Made by a program: the position numbers and the translations under genes
Source: Chara braunii
Taxonomy: Eukaryota > Streptophyta > Charophyceae > Charales > Characeae
DNA: 44,690 nucleotides
Assembly (NCBI GenBank): GCA_003427395.1
Contig: BFEA01000712.1
Location: 325,046 to 369,735 of the forward strand
Direction of reading: 5' to 3'
Notes under the pieces: model-generated
Database searches by the model: none
The model's input: the letters and a program-made list of their open reading frames with translations, nothing else
Told to the model about the DNA's origin: nothing
Shown: piece by piece, positions 38,445 to 44,690 of the stretch
Layout: each line of letters starts with the position of its first letter
How positions within the stretch are numbered: position 1 is the first letter of the stretch

Positions 38445-39537
38445 CTAAACAGCAGTTTCAGCAGCCTGCAGGTCTCCTTCTGCATCACGCAGATTGACCT
38501 GTTCGTGAACATGCTGTTCAGCATCTGGACCGACACCATGTATTTCGTCGAGTAGCTGGCGAAGGAGACCCAACAAAGTCAGTCTCCTTCCGTCAATCTA
38601 TCCACGAGTTTTCAATTCCACTCTCTCTTCATCAGCAAAGACAGTGAGAGGGATGGGAAAGAAAAAGAGGGGTGTGAACCGAGTCAAGATAGAGGCACGC
38701 AGACATTTCCAAAGAGAATGCATTCTGCCAAGCGTGCAAATGCCGCACAATAAATTAAATTAAAGGACAAAAATAAATTCCACGCGCGACTTCTTCAGCA
38801 AGAGTTAACTAAAGCAACTAGAAAGAAACAAATGATGATCAATAATTTACTAATCTATTTGTGTTGTCTGTTCGTTTTATGTGATGACGTCCTACAATAT
38901 GTGTTCAGGTACCACAGCCACGACCAGTGTGATCAAGACAACAGCACAAGAGTAAGTATGCACAGCATCCACAGACAACCAACAGGTAAGTAGAACCAGC
39001 ACATAACACAATCAATGGTTAGCTCTCTTCTCAATCATCTGTAACAGCAGTACGACCCAAGTGCACATTCACACCTTCAACAGTCCTTACACATGCCACG
39101 TGTCACCCCTGGCCTGCCAACTCAGCAACTCAAAGAGTTCGCCACGTCAGCAGATCAGGGACCCGATAGGTCGACAAGGAGGGATGCCACGTCACAGTGC
39201 AGGTCTGCCTTCCACATACCAAGTCAGCACATCACTAGCAAGCAGTAACAGGTACACTTCACGTCAGACCATGCCCTGCATGCCACATAACAATGTGCCT
39301 CATCAGTGGTACCAGCGCCACGTCGGCCTGTTGCCAACGCAGCTCTTCAATCTTCAGTGTAGCTTCGTCATCATCTTCAAGGGATGGCTGCTCGCAAGTG
39401 CACTACTACCATGTCTAGACTTGCGATATGACCGCGCACGTTAATAAACGCGGCTCATATTGCACATGCGGCGCCTCCCACTTACCTGGGTGCCACATCA
39501 GCACCTGACAGCTGACAGTAGATCACGATGAAGAGTT
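38445..39537 (-). other. Element C leader with CCACGTCAGC-like motifs
   Basis: About 1.1 kb lies between gag and the PBS. ACGTCAG/ACGTGTCA-type words are scattered at about 39095-39330 and near 39490, as in element B, although fewer. No coding region is recognised in it. Confidence 0.7.
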
Positions 39538-39549
39538 GCTCTGATACCA
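39538..39549 (-). other. Element C primer-binding site (initiator Met tRNA)
   Basis: The minus strand reads TGGTATCAGAGC, a full match to the standard plant initiator-Met site, three bases inside the LTR as in element B. Confidence 0.93.
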
Positions 39550-39552
39550 AAT

Positions 39553-40804
39553 TGCAATGAACCCAGATCGTGAAGACGGTTATCAACAATGCAAGTCCAG
39601 ATGTATGTCAACAACTGATAATTACCAATAATCAAGATCGTGTCCAGACAGAATGAGACGAGATAATCATACACAGATGAAGGAGAGGAGAGGGAGATTA
39701 GACAAAGGAGATGAAAAATACAATGCCCACTCCTGCTTTGGGATCCCTCCTCCAACACCACTTCAATAATCAACAGTCTGAACGAGTATCTGAAGTAACC
39801 TCAAAGTGTCACAGGGCACGTCTAATTAGTTCCTCATCAGCTCTGGAGCAATGGCGACATGAAGACAATCAGGTACGTATTCACGATCTCTCCACAGTCC
39901 TAATCTTCCTCTTCTTCGCAACCAGTCACCTCATGTAGATAGCGTGGACAATGCCACGTCAGCAACCAAGACAGGTGGCATAGGCCACATCATCAATGAA
40001 GACCAATAGCAGCGCCATGAACAGCGCCACATATGCCAGGGGCAGCGCCAAATATACCAGAGGCAGCGCCAAATATACCAGAGGCAGCGCCACGTCAGCA
40101 TGCCACATAGACCATAGGCAGCGCCACGTATACCGGAGGCAGTGCCACGTCAGCATGCCACGTAGACCATAGGCAGCGCCACGTCGTCATGCCACATAGA
40201 CCATAGGCAGCGCCATGTGTACCAGAGGCAGCGCCACGTCAGCATGCCACGTAGACCATAGGCAGCGCCACATATGCCAGAGGCAGCGCCACGTCAGCAT
40301 GCCTGGCGTACAATGCCAGCGTCGCCTCTCCCTCGTGTCGTCGTCCGCAGCTCTGATGCACAGCCAGCGTCACGCTAGCAAAATGCCAGCGTCGAGTCAA
40401 AGTCAAGCCAGCGTTGAACCAGCATAGCAAGACTGAATGCTGACGACCTCGAGGCCAGTCCTTAAGTAGCATTTGTCGAGGCTCTCTTGCCTCGGGTCTC
40501 CTTCCCTCAGTCGTCCAGATTGAGTCACAGTCGAAGGCCTGGATCGTATAGTTGCAGACATTCCCCTTGGACCTTATGCTGTCTGGGTACCTGCATACAA
40601 ACAAGTGTGTGTGCTTGACCGGCGGCCTGGACTGGGTACCTTTGGACTTTGACTGTTGGGGTCGTGACAGTTGACAAAAGTCAAATGTTGCACGCCCAGG
40701 CTCTGAATCCCTGTGTGGGGTCCCTTACCTCGTTTTTTGGCCTGGATGAGGGCGGCCAGGTCGACCCTCAGATTTCCATGAGACATATGGCATGGGTTAT
40801 TACA
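39553..40804 (-). repeat. Element C 5' LTR (1,252 bp)
   Basis: On the + strand it begins TGCAATGAACCC beside the PBS and ends GGGTTATTACA, giving inverted ends TGYAATRAACCC. Like the element B LTR it contains AATGCAAGTCCA, GATAATCATACACAGA and CCTCAGTCGTCCAGAT. It has an internal 21-bp-type tandem array at 40007-40310. The outer edge is set by the inverted ends and by D-type RT sequence beginning right after it. The promoter is uncertain: a minus-strand TACTTAAGG near 40462-40470 is only TATA-like. Confidence 0.85.
40007..40310. repeat. Minisatellite in element C LTR (AGGCAGCGCCAC units)
   Basis: About twelve units of AGGCAGCGCCAC followed by ATATACCAG or GTCAGCATGCCACGTAGACCAT variants, giving alternating spacings of about 21 and 33 bp. 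Units repeatedly contain GCCACGTCAGCATGCCAC, so the CCACGTCAGCA motif is multiplied here. Confidence 0.92.
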
Positions 40805-41545
40805 CTTACCTGAGTAGTTGTGAAATATATTGTTTTCAGTGTGCTAGAATGTATCGGGCACATTGCAGAGCCTGAACGACATCACCAAAAACTCGTATAG
40901 ACCGTATCTCGACTAAAACACAGTTTTGTGTTGATCCTCGGGTCTGATCTAAATCCGGTGGTACCCGGACTTCAAACCTATCTTAGTGAAGTAATTGCAT
41001 CCCTGTGCTCTATTCAGTAGATCGCCAATGCGGGGTAGGGGCTCTGTGTTAAGCACAGTGATGGCATTGATGCCCTTGTAACAAATGCACATCCGAAATG
41101 TTCCCCCTTATTTGGTATGAAAGACTAGTGCACCATAAGGCGAAGTACTTGGCTGTATCTCACCCTTGTTAGGAAGCTCCTTGAGCTCCTTGCGAAGCTC
41201 ATCTAACTACGCTGGAGAGAACCCATAGCTCATGCCCCTTGACACTTTACTTGCAGGGACAATCTCTATTGCGTGGTCAACCTCCCAACTAATGTAGGTT
41301 TTTCTTGCATGTTCGGATATTTTGCAATGACCCGTTTTATCTCCGAACGAGTCTTGACGGTCTGCTCCTTTGAGACACAAAGACTAGGTATATACCCTCC
41401 TCCTGGTGTTGCTCTCTAGTTCTTTCTATAGTTTTCCTATCCTAGTCAAATTGGGGTTCAACAACTTCCAGATAGTACATCCCTAGGATACTGTCAAATG
41501 GGAGTTTGTCGACATTGTATTCAAGTGTGAGGAATGTGTCCTCAG
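40805..41545 (-). pseudogene. D2: D-type protease and RT N-terminal fragment
   Basis: The minus strand reads KLPFDSILGM.YLEVVEPQFD (end of the protease domain, 41540-41440), a linker, then a heavily mutated RT: an RT fingers region near 41000-41250 and DQHKTVF.SRYGLYEFLVM with NNIFHNYLGK, stopping just before the YXDD box at the element C LTR. Many stops are present. It is the part of a D-type element upstream of the insertion of C. Confidence 0.75.
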
Positions 41546-41559
41546 GGGGCCCTAGACAA

Positions 41560-41984
41560 CATGCATATGTTATGGACTGTGGCCCCCCCGGCAAGCCTCG
41601 TGCCCGCCCTAAGTGAAGGCGGGCCCGAAGATCCACGAGAGGCCCTTATCTCAGCATTTTCCAAAGTGGGACTCGGACAGTTGTTGCACGCCAGTTGGTT
41701 AAAATGCAACCTGGGCCTCACCCTGGGCTCTTCCAGAAGCAGCAGTTGCGCCAGGCAGTTGAGCCTAGGATGCAGGTGGTTGCGCCCTGGGCACACGCAG
41801 GGTGAGGCTTACACATCACAAAGTGGCCGCAGGCCAATAAGAATGCAGCATTGTCGTCACATCTACCCTGCAGGCCAATGCAAACACAACAGACATTCGG
41901 AGCCTCAAAAATCCTGGGTCTGCCAACGAAAAGGGCCCAGGCCCTCAACTGTAGAGATGGGTCTGGGCGCAGACACTGGGGCAT
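41560..41984 (+). repeat. GC-rich dispersed repeat E, copy 4
   Basis: GCCTCGTGCCCGCCCTAAG, core at 41607-41625, TTGCACGCCAGTTGG, GGCCGCAGGCC and later GGGCCCAGGCC match copy 3. It separates D1 from D2, and its right edge cuts the D1 tail after HHKNPKEDM. Confidence 0.8.
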
Positions 41985-44240
41985 GTCTTCTTTTGGATTC
42001 TTGTGATGCATGAATCTGACCCGGTATTCCCTCTTGGGTTTCGGCGGTCTTCCTCTACCCACAGGCTTGGGAACAGGCATGTCTCTGTGCTCCAAAATGT
42101 CGTCGACATCCACGTGACCATCCGTGGTTGGGGGCAGCATTGATCTCCTTGATGGGAACTGCTGTGTCTGGGCGAAAGGTGCAAGCTTTGAGGCGTGAAA
42201 CATAGGGTAAGTGCGCAAGTGACCAGGGATTCGAATCATATACAAGGGACCATCCAGTTCACTACCCACAATATCCAAGACTTCCCAAGGACCAAAGTAT
42301 CAAGGCATTAGTTTTCTAGAGATGCCGAATTCCTGTCCTAGCTCACTAGACTTAACCCAAACACGTTCCCCTACCTGAAATGTGGAATGTCGTCGATGTT
42401 TGTTCTCATAAGCAATCATTGCTTCTGAGATTTCTGAATGTATTCGAAAGCTTGCTGCAGCAACTTCTCATACTGGACTCTGAATTCTATGGTTCCAAGA
42501 ATTGCAGCAGATCGGTTTTCAGGCAGGAGGAAGTCAGATCTAGGCTTCCACCCTAGGTGTAGTTGATTCGGACTAACGTCGGTGGTGCTGCGCACAACAT
42601 TGTTGTACAGGCTGGTGATGAGAGGTAACTTCTCATCCTTGTCATCTTGGTTGGGCTTAATGTAATGCCTCAGCAGATGCGGCGCCACTCGGTTCATTTG
42701 TTCAGCTTGCCCGTTGGCTTTGGGATGATTCCCATAAGTCATTTGGGGTTGGCTGCCCATTTGTTTTGCAACCTTCTTCCACATTTCACTGGTGAAACGG
42801 ACATCTTGTCACTAACGATAGTCTTTGGCAGTCCAAAGTCCCGCACCTAGTTATCCATAAATAACTTGATGACGTGTTCAGTCCTTGCGGTCTCCGACAT
42901 GGCAATCGGTATAGCGTACTCAGTGCACTTATCAACTATGACGATCGGTATAGCGTACTCAGTGCACTTATCAACTATGACGAAGATATGTCTCTTGTTA
43001 CTCGTGCTGGTCACAAGGGTGTCCATGAAGTCCATGGAGACAAGCTGTCCCGAACCAGCAGGAATGGGCAAGGGCTTGAGTAACCCAAGCGGAGCTTGCG
43101 TTCGTGGCTTGTCCCGCTGACAAACTAGACAAGTCTAAGCGTATTGCTTGGTTTCGTCTAGCATACCACGCCACCAAAATCGTTGTACCAGATTTGCACT
43201 AGTCTTTTTATAGCCAAAATGTCCCATTGCGTTCTGACACTCTCCTAAGCACAAACTACACAAAATCTCACTAGATGGAACAACTAATCTCTTAAACCTT
43301 GCCTTTTCAAGGAAGAATAACCCATCCACCATCATAAACTCGTCAGATGTGGCCTTGTCTTGGGCCTGAAGTTTGCGTATGATGTCCATTGTGACGGGGT
43401 CTTCCTTGTAGGCTTCCACCATCGACCGAGGTAGTTTGCCCTTCATGACAATCCATCAGCAACCTTGTTGTACTCTCCCTTCACATAATCTAGCTTGAAG
43501 CCATATTGGTCTATGACTTCAATCCAGCGTTCGAGTGCATCAGAGAGGACAGGTTGTGTCTTAATCTACTTGAGTGTCGGATGGTCAGTTCTCAAGTAGA
43601 AGAACCTTCCCAACGGGCAATGTCTCTAGTGGACTAGTGCTTTGTAGAGGGCGTTGAGTTCCCTTTCGCAGGTGGACTTCGCCAACTTCTTCCCTTCCTG
43701 TTGATCCAGCACTGCGCCAGTGCCATACTGGTTTGCGTCAGTGGTCACAACAAGTCGCCTCTTCGGATCGGGAACCATGAGAACCTCATGGTGCGTAAGA
43801 ACATGCTTAAAACGCTTGAAAGTTGCCTCACACTCGTCGGTCCATTCCCATGGTGTGTCAAGGCGAGTTAGATCAGTCAAAGGGCAGGCCACAGTGCTAT
43901 AATTTTTCACAAAATTGCGATAGTAGCCGGTTATCCCTAAGAAAGATATGTGACCTCGGTCACAGACCGAGGTCGTGGCCAGTCACAAATGCTAGCCACC
44001 TTGGCATCTTCGGGCCTTATCCCTTCTGCGGATATCTCATGACCCAATTACCAGATTTTAGTGCGACCGAACTCACACTTCCTTAAGTTAATGTTATACT
44101 TGTGATTGTTGAAGGAGTGAAAGTGCAGTTTCTAGATGTTGAGCATGCTCCTCGACTATTCTACTAAAGATAAGTATGTCGTTGAAGTACACGACAATGA
44201 ACTTATCTAAGTAGTCATGAAATATCCTCTCCCGCACTTA
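41985..44240 (-). pseudogene. D1: D-type RT (3' half), RNase H, integrase and tail
   Basis: Minus-strand order: RT from RIFHDYLDKF and VVYFNDILIFS (YXDD has become FNDI) at 44240-44170, a connection region, RNase H (VVTTDANQYGTGAVL, STCERELNALY; 43910-43626), integrase zinc part (GECQNAMGHFGYKKT, where the first His is Gln), core (LVSMDFMDTLVTS, then GNHPKANGQAEQMNR with the Glu) and a tail (GSELDGPLYMIRIPGH, HVDVDDILEHRD). Several frameshifts and stops and a 39-bp duplication break it. It begins mid-RT at 44240, with no LTR, gag or PBS. Confidence 0.85.
42905..42982 (-). repeat. 39-bp in-frame duplication in D1 integrase
   Basis: Two adjacent identical 39-bp copies (42905-42943 and 42944-42982) give the protein VIVDKCTEYAIPI twice. 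A 13-residue repeat in the integrase core beta-strand region should disturb folding. Confidence 0.95.
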
Positions 44241-44586
44241 AGGTTTTCCCAACCGGTGTGACGCTGCGGGAACCGGTCTTTTCGGGCCGTGAGGGAACGG
44301 AACCCACTCGGCAAGGCCGGGAAGATACAGCGCCCGCAATTTTGTTGTCCTGTGGTGGCCTATGGCGATTTGGAATATACAGCGCAAGGCCGCGAAGATA
44401 CAACGCTCCCTTTTTTTTTTCTATGAGCCGAGCGCTGCCTGCGCGGGGGTTGGCCATTCATGGGCGGGATGATTTGAGCCAAGCGCTGCCTGCGCGGGGC
44501 TTGGCGATTCACGGGCAGCACGGTTTGATGCATGCATACACGCGACCGTGCATGGGGAGAGAGGAGCGCTGCGATAGCGTGGTGGG
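44241..44586. repeat. GC-rich sequence with 41-bp direct repeats
   Basis: GAGCC.AGCGCTGCCTGCGCG with TTGGC.ATTCA and GGGC occurs at 44425-44465 and 44476-44516 (51-bp period). GATACA.CGC words recur at 44325 and 44396. The left edge is where D1 RT homology stops, so this may be another insertion. No gene is seen. Confidence 0.75.
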
Positions 44587-44602
44587 GCGCGCGCGCGCGC
44601 GC

Positions 44603-44647
<45 letters not shown>
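44587..44647. repeat. (GC)n then (GA)n microsatellite
   Basis: A GC dinucleotide run (about 44587-44603) passes directly into a GA run (about 44604-44647). Confidence 0.95.
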
Positions 44648-44649
<2 letters not shown>

Positions 44650-44690
44650 GGTTGGGTGGACCGTCGAGAGGCGTTCGGAGGTGCGGCGGG

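Larger units (their letters stand above)
35285..40804 (-). mobile_element. Element C: Ty3/gypsy element lacking its 3' half
   Basis: On the minus strand: 5' LTR (40804-39553), PBS, leader, gag, protease, RT, then an abrupt end at about 35285. RNase H, integrase and the 3' LTR are missing. It is a relative of element B (same LTR start, gag and pol wording) with a distinct LTR. D-type pol sequence lies on both sides (40805-41545 and 33960-35290), suggesting insertion into a D-type element. Confidence 0.82.

Overview
This window is eukaryotic, repeat-rich nuclear DNA from the green plant lineage. It has long microsatellites, assembly gaps, Ty3/gypsy LTR retrotransposons of the chromovirus type primed by initiator-Met tRNA, a decayed hAT transposase and one exon of a plant class XI-type myosin motor domain. 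The gag proteins and large repeat-filled introns suggest a streptophyte, perhaps a charophyte alga such as Chara. That assignment is an inference from general resemblance, not from a search.

Layout. 1-1105: (GA)n tract, a phased TTGAC array, and the leader of an old gag gene (element A, + strand). 1285-8723: element B, a complete 7.4-kb Ty3/gypsy element on the - strand with two 1,025-bp LTRs, PBS, gag, pol and an AGGA target duplication, inserted inside the gag of A. 8728-9768: the rest of A's gag. 9769-13151: non-coding sequence holding one myosin exon (10455-10614), tandem duplications and a poly-C run. 13152-24630: element F, an 11.5-kb + strand chromovirus with 493/480-bp LTRs, PBS, a polypurine tract, a perfect GTGTG target duplication, a very long 3.7-kb leader (with a 560-N gap), broken gag and pol, and a clear chromodomain. 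24631-28370: (AATC)n-linked and GC-rich dispersed repeats and a second gap. 28370-29340: a decayed hAT (DUF659-type) transposase. 29340-33960: microsatellites, a 230-bp tandem duplication ending in a long hairpin, and GC-rich repeats. 33960-44240 (- strand): nested gypsy remnants. Element C has a 1,252-bp LTR, PBS, coiled-coil gag and PR-RT. It appears to have inserted in a D-type element and then lost its 3' half. Further D-type pieces follow on the right.

No gene set here forms a host pathway. The elements encode the usual gag, protease, RT/RNase H and integrase-chromodomain functions, and all carry stops or frameshifts, so they are probably non-autonomous now. The most interesting signals are the gag-pol -1 frameshift window with a CCCAAAA heptamer in C, the CCACGTCA (bZIP/UPR-like) motif arrays in the leaders and LTRs of three elements, the 10-12-bp phased TTGAC array, and the isolated myosin XI exon.
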